A program made the position numbers and the translations under genes. From assembly GCA_964516515.1 (NCBI GenBank), contig CAZEYA010000097.1, positions 1 through 14,397 of the forward strand: a DNA stretch of 14,397 nucleotides. Reading direction: 5' to 3'. Source of the stretch: JANNOG01 sp964516515 (lineage in GTDB: Bacteria > Actinomycetota > Actinomycetes > Actinomycetales > JBBAYJ01). Below, one piece after another: positions 6,575-14,397 of this stretch. The notes under the pieces were generated by a model. It did not search any database. It saw only the letters and a list, made by a program, of their open reading frames with translations, and was not told where the DNA came from. The stretch's first letter is position 1. Every line of letters starts with the position of its first letter.

Positions 6575-6603
6575 GACAACGCCGCTTGCGGCACAGCTGT
6601 GAG

Positions 6604-6630
6604 GCCGCCCTCCGGCAATGCCGAAGCGGC
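6604..6630. other. Nested inverted repeat between VOC and transporter genes
   Basis: GCCGC at 6604-6608 pairs with GCGGC at 6626-6630, and CGGC at 6613-6616 pairs with GCCG at 6620-6623, giving a stem with small bulges. No T-tract follows on either strand, so this may be an intercistronic hairpin rather than a terminator. Confidence 0.3.
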
Positions 6631-6641
6631 GATCAACCCGC

Positions 6642-7136
6642 TCAGGCGGTGACCACACCCGCCCAGCGGGCTACGTCGGCCGCCAGGTCCAGTCGCTCGA
6701 TCGGGGCCGAGTTCTCGAACTCGCCCCAGGTGACACGCGGCAGCATCCACATCACCTCGAACTCGTTGCCGTCCGGATCCGCGCCGTACAGCGACTTCGT
6801 CGCCCCGTGGCTGGACTCCCCGCGCAAGGCGCCCAGCTCGGCCAATGTGGTCCGGGCGGCGGCCAGATCCTCGATGGTCGGCACCTGCCAGGCCAGGTGG
6901 TAAAGCCCGATCGAGCCGCGCGGTGCCCTTGCGGCCTGTCCACCGAGGCCGAAGAGGCCGAGATCGTGATGGTTGTCCGACCCGGCGGCCCGCAGGAACG
7001 CCGCATTGGCGCGTGGCTCGCGGGCCACCACGACGAAGCCGAACGCCTGCTGATAGAAGCTCAGTGCCCGCTCCAGGTCCGAGACGAACAACACGGCGTG
7101 ATTGAGGCGACGCACAGGAATAGCGGCGACTGTCAT
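6642..7136 (-). CDS. VOC family protein (glyoxalase/extradiol dioxygenase fold)
   Basis: 164-residue vicinal oxygen chelate protein. The metal-ligand pattern of the superfamily is present: His13 in RLNHAVLFVSDLERALSFY, His80 in GLYHLAWQV and Glu127 in DPDGNEFEVMW, so a bound divalent metal is likely. The segment order resembles single-subunit extradiol dioxygenase-like or glyoxalase-like proteins; the exact reaction cannot be read from sequence. The ATG at 7136 begins about 12 residues before the first ligand and is preferred; a GTG at 7202 in the same frame would add 22 residues and reach the AAA gene's promoter zone. Neither has a clear Shine-Dalgarno. It probably shares a transcript with the transporter downstream (67 bases) and is divergent from the AAA gene (75-base spacer, no recognisable promoter boxes). 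Confidence 0.88.
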   Translation of the reverse strand: MTVAAIPVRRLNHAVLFVSDLERALSFYQQAFGFVVVAREPRANAAFLRAAGSDNHHDLGLFGLGGQAARAPRGSIGLYHLAWQVPTIEDLAAARTTLAELGALRGESSHGATKSLYGADPDGNEFEVMWMLPRVTWGEFENSAPIERLDLAADVARWAGVVTA

Positions 7137-7211
7137 GGCACCGGCAACGTCGGTGTCGCGGATCCGCTTCCCCAAGCCCGCCACGATCGCCACGGATGTC
7201 ACAGTACGTCC

Positions 7212-8603
7212 ATGCCGAAGCAGCCTACGGAGCAGCCCGGAGCCGTAGCGGCCGACTTCCAGCGATTCCTGTCATGGCTCCAGGCGATACCGCCCGCCGA
7301 TCGAGACGGCGACGCCACGCTGCTGCTGCGCCGTCACCTGGGCCCGGGCGGCGGCACCGAATCGGTCATCACGCGCGAGTGGTCGGCCTACGACCACGTC
7401 AACCTGCAGGTCGCGCTCAATTCGTGGCGGTACGCCCCCGACCGGGCCGTGGAGGTGCACGGGCTGGCCCATCCCACGGCGTCCGGCCCACCGGAGATGG
7501 CGCAACTGCTGCACGGCGGTGCCGCACCGATCGGCTGCACGGCCCCGGCCCTGGTGGACCTGCCGGCGGGTCTGGCCACCTCGCTGGCGTGCTGGCGACT
7601 GGCGCTGCTGCTGGTCACCGATCGCCGGGGCCGGTACGCGGTCCTGGTTCGCGGGCCACAGCGCAACGGGCAACCGCACGTCGTCATCGAGGTCATGGGC
7701 CTCGGGGTAGCCGAGGCGCAGGACGTCGTCGCCGAGCTCGCCACGTTGCGGACCACGCTCAACGTCCATCGCGGCCAGGTCCTCGAACTGGTGGCAGACG
7801 ACGTCGGTGGCCGGCTGGACTTCGTCGAGCTGCCCCCCACGAGGCGGGAGGACGTGATCCTTCCCGAGGACGTGCTGCGCCGCATCGACCGCCACACCAT
7901 CGACATCTCCGCCCGCCGCCGGGCACTGCGCGCCACCAGGCAGCACCTCAAGCGCGGCCTGCTGCTCTACGGCCCGCCCGGCACGGGGAAGACCCACACC
8001 GCCCGCTACATCATGGGCCGGCTCTCGGGCGCCACAGTGATCATGCTGAGCGGGGTGTCCCTCGCCAGGGTCGGTGAGGCCACCAAGCTGGCGCGCGAGC
8101 TGCAACCGGCGGTCGTCCTGCTGGAGGACGTCGATCTGGTGGCCGAGGAGCGCGGCCACGGCCGGGCACCAAGCCCCGTCCTGTTCGAGTTGCTGGACGC
8201 CATGGACGGCGCTGCCAGTGACTGTGACCTGTTGTTCATCCTCACCACCAACCGCGCCAAGATCCTCGAGCGTGCCCTCGCGAACCGCCCCGGCCGGATC
8301 GACGTCGCGATCGAGATCGGCCTGCCCGGTCCTGAGGCGCGGCTGCGGTTGTTTCGGCTCTACGGCCGCTCGGTGCCCATGGTCCTCGACGAGTCCGACA
8401 TCGAGGCCATCGTCGCCCGCACCGCCGGCGTCACCGCCTCGTTCATGAAAGAGCTGCTGCGACGGTGCGTCATTGAGGCGCTGGACATGCAAGGGGAACC
8501 GTTGCAGGCGGTCCGGGCCGAGCACGTTCGCACAGCGCTGGACGACATGCTGGGCAACTCGCAGGCGATGACCCGGACCCTGCTCGGCGGAGCGACCCGC
8601 TAG
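7212..8603 (+). CDS. AAA family ATPase, BCS1-like Walker B, unknown N-terminal domain
   Basis: 463-residue protein. The C-terminal half is a classical AAA module: Walker A GPPGTGKT at 254-261, Walker B VVLLEDVD at 301-308 (an E-D order as in BCS1-type proteins rather than D-E), a sensor/SRH region ILTTNRAKILERALANRPGRID with the arginine finger, and a small helical lid (ATAGVTASFMKELLRR-like region) near 400-420. Residues 1 to about 225 match nothing I recognise; they carry the segment YDHVNLQVALNSW seen in actinobacterial AAA proteins of unknown role. The frame is open upstream to 6618, but that part is antisense to the VOC gene, so ATG 7212 is chosen although it lacks a Shine-Dalgarno. Likely a hexameric unfoldase or remodeller; the partner is unknown. 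The oxidoreductase gene follows after 28 bases. Confidence 0.85.
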   Translation: MPKQPTEQPGAVAADFQRFLSWLQAIPPADRDGDATLLLRRHLGPGGGTESVITREWSAYDHVNLQVALNSWRYAPDRAVEVHGLAHPTASGPPEMAQLLHGGAAPIGCTAPALVDLPAGLATSLACWRLALLLVTDRRGRYAVLVRGPQRNGQPHVVIEVMGLGVAEAQDVVAELATLRTTLNVHRGQVLELVADDVGGRLDFVELPPTRREDVILPEDVLRRIDRHTIDISARRRALRATRQHLKRGLLLYGPPGTGKTHTARYIMGRLSGATVIMLSGVSLARVGEATKLARELQPAVVLLEDVDLVAEERGHGRAPSPVLFELLDAMDGAASDCDLLFILTTNRAKILERALANRPGRIDVAIEIGLPGPEARLRLFRLYGRSVPMVLDESDIEAIVARTAGVTASFMKELLRRCVIEALDMQGEPLQAVRAEHVRTALDDMLGNSQAMTRTLLGGATR

Positions 8604-8631
8604 TCGCCGATCCGCTGGGTACCCTGCTGAC

Positions 8632-11466
8632 ATGACGGGGCGATCGGCATCGCCCCCCGGCCTCGCTGTGGCCTTGGCGGACGTGACGGACCCGGCGCAG
8701 GTCAGCGACCGATTGATCGACCGCGAAGCGATGGCGCGCGACGCTTCGCATTTCCTGCTCACCCCGGCTGCCGTGGTGATCGCCCGGCATGCCACGGACG
8801 TCGCTGCGGTGATGCGAGCCGCCGACCGGCTCGGCGTGGCGGTGACGTTCCGCTCCGGTGGCACCAGCCTCTCGGGGCAGGCCTCGACCGACGGTGTGCT
8901 GCTGGACACCCGGCGCTGGTTCCGTGGCGTGGAGGTGCTCGACGGCGGGCACCGGGTGCGATGCCAGCCGGGTGCCACCGTCCGCTCCGTCAACGCCCAC
9001 CTTGCCGGCTACCGCAGGGCGATCGGCCCCGACCCGGCGAGCGAATCGGCCTGCACCGTCGGCGGGGTGATCGCCGACAACTCCGCCGGGATGGCCTGCG
9101 GTATCGAGTCCAACAGCTACCGGACCCTGGAGTCGGTGGTGGCGGTCCTGCCCGACGGGACCGTCGTCGACACCTCGGCTCGCGACGCCGACGAGCGCTT
9201 CGCCGCGATCGCGCCGGACCTGCACCGGGGGCTGGCACTGCTACGGGACCGGATTCGCGGGGACGCCCGATCGGTCGCCGTGATCTCCCACCAGTTCTCG
9301 ATGAAGAACACCATGGGCTACTCCATCAACGCCTTCGTCGATGCCGAGCGCCCCGCGGACATCCTCACCAAGCTGCTCGTCGGTTCCGAGGGCACGCTCG
9401 GGTTCGTCGCTTCGGCGACCTTCCGCACCGTACCCGTACATCCCCACGCCGCCGCGGCGCTGCTGGTCTTCCCCGAGATCGCGCGGGCCACCGACGCCAT
9501 CGAGCCGCTGCTCGCAGCCGGCGCCCGGACACTGGAACTGATGGATGCGCGCTCGCTGCGGGTGTGCCAGGCCGACCCACGGGCCGACGCCGCCGTGACC
9601 TCGCTCGACGTCGGGCAGCACACCGCCCTGTTGGTCGAGGCCCGCGCCGAGACGGCCGACGAACTCTGCGGCTACGTGACGGCCCTGACCCAGGCCGCGG
9701 CCGAACTTCGGCTGGCCGTCCCGGTCTCGTTCGCCACCGACCAGCGCCGCCGCGCCGCACTGTGGACGATGCGCAAGGGGCTCTACGCGGCAGTGGCCGG
9801 CGCGCGGCCGATCGGGACCACAGCGTTGCTGGAGGACGTGGCCGTTCCGGTGCCCAACCTCACCACGACGACCGAGGCGCTGTCCGGGCTGCTCACCGCG
9901 TACGGCCACGACGACGCGGTGATCTTCGGGCACGCCAAGGACGGCAACCTGCATTTCATGATCAACCCGAGCTTCGCCGACGCATCACAGGTCCAGCGCT
10001 ACGAACGTTTCACCGACGACCTGGTCGACCTCGTCCTCGGCCAGCACGGCACCCTCAAGGCCGAGCACGGCACCGGCCGGATGATGGCGCCCTACCTGCG
10101 TCGGCAGTACGGCGACGAGCTGTACCGCGTGATGTGCGAGGTCAAGCGACTGTTCGATCCCCACGGCGTGCTCAATCCCGGGATCATCATCAACGACAAC
10201 CCTCGGGTGCACCTGGCAGACCTCAAGATCAGCCCACCGGTCGACCCGGCGGTCGACCGGTGCGTGGACTGCGGTTACTGCGAGCCGGTCTGCCCCTCCC
10301 GTGACCTGACGACGACGCCCCGGCAGCGGATCGCGCTGCTGCGCGGCATGGCAGCGGCGCGGGCGCGCGGCGAGCTGGCTGCGGCTGAGGAGGTGGCCGG
10401 CGACTACGACTACGCCGCGGTCCAGACCTGTGCCACGGACTCGTTGTGCCTGACCGCCTGCCCGGTCTCGATCGACACCGGCGCGGTGATGAAGGGGCTG
10501 CGCGCGCGGCGTCACAACGAGGGGGCGCAGCGCGCGGCGGCGACGGTGGCTCGGCACTGGGGCCCGGCGGTCACCCTGTTGCGGGCCGGGTTGCGGGCCG
10601 CCGAGGCGGTGCCGGCGCAGGTGCTGACTGTGGCGTCGACGGCGGCGCGCCAGGTGGTGGGTGAGGACTGGGTGCCGCTGGCGGGAGCCGACCTGCCCGG
10701 GCCTGGTCGCCGCCGTCGGGCGGCCGCGCCCCCAGGAGCGCGGGTCGTGCTGTTCCCGTCCTGCGTCGGGTCGATGTTCGGACCCCGGGGCACGGGGGAC
10801 GAGGGGGGTGCGGCGGCTGCGTTCGCCCGGCTCGCTGAGCGTGCTGGTCGCCCGGTGGCGATCCCCGAGGGCATCGGCGCGCTGTGCTGTGGCACACCGT
10901 GGGCGTCGAAGGGGCTGACCGACGGCTACGAGCAGGCGGCGGCGGCCACCTTCGGTGCGATCTGGCGGACCTCGCGCGGCGGCCGGTTGCCGGTGGCGTG
11001 CGAGGCGTCGAGCTGCAGCCATGGCCTGGTGGAGCTGCTGGAGCGGGTGCCCGAGCGGCTGCGGTCACTGGCGGAGCGGATCGAGGTGGTGGACTCGGTG
11101 ACATTCACCCGCCGCGAGCTACTGCCGCGGCTGGACGTGCGTCGCCGCCTGCCCGCTGTCGCGCTGCATCCCACCTGCGCCGGTGTTCACCTCGGCGGCG
11201 TCGAGGACCTGCGGGCGGTGGCGGCGGCCTGCGCCGAGGAGGTCGTCGTCCCGTTGGCATGGGGGTGCTGCGGCTTCGCCGGCGACCGCGGGATGCTGCA
11301 TCCCGAACTGACCGCGTCGGCCACCGCGGCCCAGGTCGCCGAGCTGGCCGGCCGCACATTCGACGCCTACGTCTCCTCCAACCGGACCTGCGAGATGGGC
11401 ATGAGCCGGGCCACGGGTCAGCCGTACGAGCACGTGCTGGAGCTGCTCGATCGGCTGACCCGCTGA
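8632..11466 (+). CDS. FAD- and Fe-S-binding oxidoreductase, D-lactate dehydrogenase type
   Basis: 944-residue fusion of an FAD-linked dehydrogenase with a GlpC/LldE-like Fe-S module; such proteins oxidise D-lactate or related D-2-hydroxyacids and pass electrons towards quinone at the membrane. Domains: FAD_binding_4 from about residue 45, with RSGGTSLSGQ at 74-83 and the SEGTLGF segment; the FAD-oxidase C domain with HAKDGNLHF (His434, His441) and EHGTGRM (478-482). A first 4Fe-4S motif follows (Cys544, 547, 550, 554), then a second (Cys600, 606, 610). Two CCG domains follow: Cys711 with Cys752-753 and Cys849 with Cys879-880, plus Cys790, 795 and 920. All expected cysteines are present, so it looks intact. 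No membrane segment is seen. The ATG at 8632 has no clear ribosome binding site; it probably shares a transcript with the AAA gene. Glycolate or another hydroxyacid is an alternative substrate. Confidence 0.9.
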   Translation: MTGRSASPPGLAVALADVTDPAQVSDRLIDREAMARDASHFLLTPAAVVIARHATDVAAVMRAADRLGVAVTFRSGGTSLSGQASTDGVLLDTRRWFRGVEVLDGGHRVRCQPGATVRSVNAHLAGYRRAIGPDPASESACTVGGVIADNSAGMACGIESNSYRTLESVVAVLPDGTVVDTSARDADERFAAIAPDLHRGLALLRDRIRGDARSVAVISHQFSMKNTMGYSINAFVDAERPADILTKLLVGSEGTLGFVASATFRTVPVHPHAAAALLVFPEIARATDAIEPLLAAGARTLELMDARSLRVCQADPRADAAVTSLDVGQHTALLVEARAETADELCGYVTALTQAAAELRLAVPVSFATDQRRRAALWTMRKGLYAAVAGARPIGTTALLEDVAVPVPNLTTTTEALSGLLTAYGHDDAVIFGHAKDGNLHFMINPSFADASQVQRYERFTDDLVDLVLGQHGTLKAEHGTGRMMAPYLRRQYGDELYRVMCEVKRLFDPHGVLNPGIIINDNPRVHLADLKISPPVDPAVDRCVDCGYCEPVCPSRDLTTTPRQRIALLRGMAAARARGELAAAEEVAGDYDYAAVQTCATDSLCLTACPVSIDTGAVMKGLRARRHNEGAQRAAATVARHWGPAVTLLRAGLRAAEAVPAQVLTVASTAARQVVGEDWVPLAGADLPGPGRRRRAAAPPGARVVLFPSCVGSMFGPRGTGDEGGAAAAFARLAERAGRPVAIPEGIGALCCGTPWASKGLTDGYEQAAAATFGAIWRTSRGGRLPVACEASSCSHGLVELLERVPERLRSLAERIEVVDSVTFTRRELLPRLDVRRRLPAVALHPTCAGVHLGGVEDLRAVAAACAEEVVVPLAWGCCGFAGDRGMLHPELTASATAAQVAELAGRTFDAYVSSNRTCEMGMSRATGQPYEHVLELLDRLTR

Positions 11467-11468
11467 CC

Positions 11469-14282
11469 TCAGCAGCCGCTCATCTCGATGTCGACGCCGA
11501 CGCTGCGCACCCGCACCGACTTGACCTCCCCGTCGGGCAGGTCGAGGCACCGCAGCAGTCCGCGTGCGGCGTGCCGGCAGGCGTGACCGCTGCCGCAGCC
11601 GCAGTCCTGCCCATCGGGGTCGCCCTGCGGCATCGGCTCGGCACGGTCGGGGTCCAGCCGGTAGGTCATCCCGCCCAGCAGGATGCCGTCGCCGCGAACG
11701 CTGACCACCACGTCACGACTCGGGCTCGCGACCACCTGGTCCGCGCTGATCTCGGCGCCCGGCGTCACCGCGAGCCGCACCGTGCGCGTCCCGCCGGCCG
11801 CCAGCCGGAACGCCGCGCCGCCCTTCGATGCCGCCCGGACCTGCCACCCGCGATCGGCCATCACCCTCGGCAGGGCGATGTCGACCGTGAAGGACGCCCT
11901 GGCCTCGAACGGGTTGTGGACCGTGAAGGCCCGGCCATCGAGCACCGCCACGATCCCGGCGGCTCCGGCCGCCGCCGGTACCGGGTGCACGTTGCGCTGG
12001 GCGATGTTGTTGTCGTGCGGCACCAACCGCCACTCCGCGATCGACTCGCCCGGCCCGAAGTTGGCGACGTTGCTCGGGTCACCCGCTGACGAGGCGATCA
12101 TGAGCAGGCACTCGTGGTCGGCCGTCGTCGGGGTCCACTCGAAGGGCCCGACGACCACCTCGCCGCCCGGCGGGATGTCCGGCGCCGAGATCTGCGCCGT
12201 GGTCATCGTCACCCAGTCGTCCGGCCAGGTCAGCCCGGCTCCCGGGTCGGTGTGATACGCCTTGACGACCACAGTGGTCGCGGTCTGGGTGCCGCGGTTG
12301 CGCACCCGGGTGTAGGCATAGTTGGTCCGGGCCAGCCATGGGTCCTCGTGCAGCGTGCCGGCATCGGGGTAGCGCCGGTTCCACACGTTGTGGTTGTCCC
12401 AGTGCACCTGCTGGTAGGTGTACTCGCCGTTGCGGCCGTCGTCGATGTAGACGTCCTGCGCTGGTGGCCGGCCCTCCCGCGCCACCGGGGTGGGGGCGCC
12501 GGGCGCCTGGTAGAGGCCCTGCTTCTCGAACGCCCACCGGATGACCTTGCCGTAGGCGCCGCCCGCCAGCCCGGCGGCTGCCCAGTCGGCTGAGTCCGCC
12601 GCCTGCAGTGCCAGCACCCAAGCATCGGCGGCGGCCGGATTGGTCAGCGGCGTCAGCGTCGACACGCCCCGCAGCATGAGGTACGTCGTGACCCGGGCCG
12701 CGAAGCGACGCATGTTCACATCGGGGGAGTCACCGCCCAGGCTGCGGTAGATCCGGAAGTGACAGGTCGACAGGATCTGCTCGGAGCTGTAACCGCGGTC
12801 GTCCTGGCTGCCGCCCCAGGCCCACCCGGCGCCGACCGCCCGGTCGTGGCGGCGCGCGATGATGGCCGCGACCCACGGAAAGGTCAGGAACCGGTCCGTC
12901 GCCAGCGCATCGGGGTCGCTGAGCACCGCCGCGAAGCTGTCGCCGGCTGAGTGCGAGAAGCCGAAGTTCGCGGAGTTGACGTGGTCGTAGAGGATGCCGT
13001 GACCGCCCAGCTCGTGCAGCACGACCCGCCAGTCCAGCGCGATGCCGACCGGGTTGGTGGTGTCACCCAGGTGCGCCAGCTCGTAATCGACGTTGGCTAT
13101 GCCGCCGGTGCCGTTGCCGCTGCACGAGGCGTTGATCTCGATGCCGTCTGTCGAGCCGAAGCGGCCGCGATGGTCGACGGCCAGCGGGAAGGTAGTCCCA
13201 TTGAAGTAGGTGGCGCGGCTGAAGCCGAGATCCTCCACCAGGCGGATGAACGCGTCGTTGTGGTAGTAGGCGTTGACCGCGATGAAGTCGTTGGTGCGCG
13301 ACCCGTAGTCGAAGTTGCTGCCCGTCGGCCGCGTCGGCGGTGCGACGGTGAACGGCTCGAAGTCCGTGACGGCCACGTGGGCGCCAGCCAGCGCCTGGTT
13401 GGCGCCAGGGGCGGGCGCGGTCAGCCCCGGCAGCGTCACCGATGTCCGAAAGCCGTCGAGCGTCGCCGCGGTTGACCCCGGACCCGCGGTACCGCCCTGG
13501 GTCAGCGGGTCCGTGCGTAACACCAGGCCGTTGACGTCGGCCAGGAACGGCCGCAGGTACAGCACGCTGGCTGTCTCGATGTCGACGACCGCGAGCCACG
13601 TCACCAGCCCGGCCGGTGGCGTCTGGACGCGGAAGACGATCTCGCGGGCGAGGCGGAAGCTGCCGTCCTCGACCCCCGGCTCGGGCAGCTCGAAGGGAAA
13701 GGCGATGCTGTGGACGTGGGGCGCGCCGTCGGCCACTCCGATAGGTGGCTGGGCGGGCGTGACCTGGCCGCCGAAGCGTTCGGCGGCGTCGTAACAGAAC
13801 ACCACGACCTGGTCGGTGACGATCTCGACCCGTCGGTCGTCGGCCTTGGCCCGCCGCGACGGTGCCTTCGCGGGGTCGGCGATCGTGACCGCAGCACCGA
13901 AGGCTCCCGTGAGCAGGCCGCCCTCGCCGCTGAGACCGCGCGACGGGCGTTGCTCGGGCAACTCGACATCGATGTCGGCATACGTGGTGTTGACGACCGA
14001 GGCGACCCGCGTGGGCTCGGTGCGCAGCGTCACCGTGACACCGCTGCGCCATACCGGGATCCCCCGCCAGGTCTGCTGGTAGGCGACGGTGGTGGTGTCG
14101 AGAATCGGCTTCTCCTCCAGGTATCGCAGTTCGATGCCGCCCGGCGTCGCGGCGTCCTCGATGTCCGCGACGTTCGCGACGACACCGGGATCCGTCAGCG
14201 AGGCGCCGGTCAACCACTCGCGCCGGATCCCGCTCGCCTCGGCGTGGTCGAGCAGGAACTCGCGGGCCGCGAGCTGCGGCAA
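11469..14282 (-). CDS. Fungalysin-like (M36-type) metalloprotease homologue with expanded HELGGH motif
   Basis: 937 residues from the TTG at 14282, the first usable start in an open frame reaching back to 14387; the N-terminus is uncertain. Residues about 50-110 resemble an FTP propeptide (TVAYQQTWRGIPVWRSG...VASVVNTTYADIDVELP). Residues about 330-470 resemble the M36 catalytic core: NAYYHNDAFIRLVEDLGF, then HELGGHG at 423-429, then His444 in GFSHSAGDSFAAVL, at the place where gluzincins carry NExxSD. The helix motif is HExxxH, one residue longer than HExxH. Residues about 620-850 look like beta-sandwich repeats (YAYTRVRNRGTQTATTVVVKAYHTD). The tail has Cys894, 896, 902, 912 and 937. No signal peptide is seen in the visible N-terminus. 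It could be a zinc protease or an inactive homologue. Its stop lies 2 bases from the convergent dehydrogenase stop. Confidence 0.8.
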   Translation of the reverse strand: MPQLAAREFLLDHAEASGIRREWLTGASLTDPGVVANVADIEDAATPGGIELRYLEEKPILDTTTVAYQQTWRGIPVWRSGVTVTLRTEPTRVASVVNTTYADIDVELPEQRPSRGLSGEGGLLTGAFGAAVTIADPAKAPSRRAKADDRRVEIVTDQVVVFCYDAAERFGGQVTPAQPPIGVADGAPHVHSIAFPFELPEPGVEDGSFRLAREIVFRVQTPPAGLVTWLAVVDIETASVLYLRPFLADVNGLVLRTDPLTQGGTAGPGSTAATLDGFRTSVTLPGLTAPAPGANQALAGAHVAVTDFEPFTVAPPTRPTGSNFDYGSRTNDFIAVNAYYHNDAFIRLVEDLGFSRATYFNGTTFPLAVDHRGRFGSTDGIEINASCSGNGTGGIANVDYELAHLGDTTNPVGIALDWRVVLHELGGHGILYDHVNSANFGFSHSAGDSFAAVLSDPDALATDRFLTFPWVAAIIARRHDRAVGAGWAWGGSQDDRGYSSEQILSTCHFRIYRSLGGDSPDVNMRRFAARVTTYLMLRGVSTLTPLTNPAAADAWVLALQAADSADWAAAGLAGGAYGKVIRWAFEKQGLYQAPGAPTPVAREGRPPAQDVYIDDGRNGEYTYQQVHWDNHNVWNRRYPDAGTLHEDPWLARTNYAYTRVRNRGTQTATTVVVKAYHTDPGAGLTWPDDWVTMTTAQISAPDIPPGGEVVVGPFEWTPTTADHECLLMIASSAGDPSNVANFGPGESIAEWRLVPHDNNIAQRNVHPVPAAAGAAGIVAVLDGRAFTVHNPFEARASFTVDIALPRVMADRGWQVRAASKGGAAFRLAAGGTRTVRLAVTPGAEISADQVVASPSRDVVVSVRGDGILLGGMTYRLDPDRAEPMPQGDPDGQDCGCGSGHACRHAARGLLRCLDLPDGEVKSVRVRSVGVDIEMSGC

Positions 14283-14387
14283 TTGCGCGGTGGTCCTGCG
14301 GCTGCGTTCGGCGGGTCGCAGCAGACGGGTCCGGCCCGTGGTGTCCTTGTCGACGTAGAACCGCTCTTCGGTCAGGAACTCCTGTTC
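14283..14387 (-). other. Probable N-terminal coding extension of the metalloprotease gene behind an in-frame TAG
   Basis: The frame of the protease is open for 35 more codons upstream of the TTG and reads like protein (FLTEERFYVDKDTTGRTRLL...). It contains no ATG, GTG or TTG. It is closed by TAG at 14388-14390, and an ATG stands directly before that TAG at 14391-14393. Only four bases precede the ATG in the window, so no upstream signal can be judged. Confidence 0.5.
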
Positions 14388-14397
14388 CTACATGGTG

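Noticed and set aside
6618..7211. In-frame upstream extension of the AAA ATPase by 198 residues
   Set aside because: It is antisense to the VOC gene, which has its metal ligands in place, and the extension shows no domain.
7272..8993. 573-residue open frame on the minus strand across the AAA gene and into the dehydrogenase
   Set aside because: Low-complexity Arg/Asp/Gly/Gln composition with no domain, fully antisense to two well-supported genes; typical of high-GC DNA.
10577..10604. Short direct repeat GTTGCGGGCCG in the dehydrogenase gene
   Set aside because: Two copies that encode LRAGLRAA in an alanine-rich helix region; explained by codon bias.
9985..11022. 345-residue minus-strand frame inside the dehydrogenase
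   Set aside because: Arg/His-rich mirror translation of the Fe-S module; not a gene.

Overview
The window is a GC-rich, tightly packed stretch of what is most likely an actinomycete chromosome. The evidence is the strong G/C bias at third codon positions, frequent GTG starts, ATGA/GTGA gene overlaps and an F420-type luciferase-like oxidoreductase. I cannot name the genus. I see no tRNA, rRNA, CRISPR array, insertion sequence or phage gene. Apart from the 178-base gap at 5049-5226, gene gaps are under 100 bases, so no stretch over 300 bases lacks a gene.

Left part (1-5048): two divergent operons share a 97-base spacer. Leftward lie an LLM-class oxidoreductase and a D-2-hydroxyacid dehydrogenase, which overlap by GTGA; the second runs off the window. 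Rightward lies a five-gene operon in which every junction is a 4-base overlap: amidohydrolase A, a DUF59/MIP18-type (PaaD/SufT-like) protein, a SnoaL-like protein, amidohydrolase B, and a free-standing NifU C-terminal-like domain. The two amidohydrolases are diverged paralogues of one subfamily whose first metal motif keeps only one histidine. An amidohydrolase next to a DUF59 gene recalls, from memory, the accessory genes of actinobacterial soluble di-iron monooxygenase clusters (propane monooxygenase/mim type). No monooxygenase or GroEL gene is present here. This operon is the best candidate in the window for an undescribed system.

Middle part (5049-7211): a DUF1801 protein (+) converges on a DMT/EamA transporter (-). 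A VOC (glyoxalase-fold) protein lies upstream of the transporter on the same strand.

Right part (7212-14397): a BCS1-like AAA ATPase with an unrecognised N-terminal half is followed after 28 bases by a 944-residue FAD plus Fe-S D-lactate-dehydrogenase-type oxidoreductase. That gene meets, tail to tail with only 2 bases between stop codons, a leftward gene for a large fungalysin-like protein. This protein has an FTP-type propeptide, an expanded HELGGH motif in place of HExxH, a probable beta-sandwich region and a cysteine-rich tail. Its true start is unclear: an in-frame ATG directly followed by TAG lies 36 codons upstream of the first usable start.
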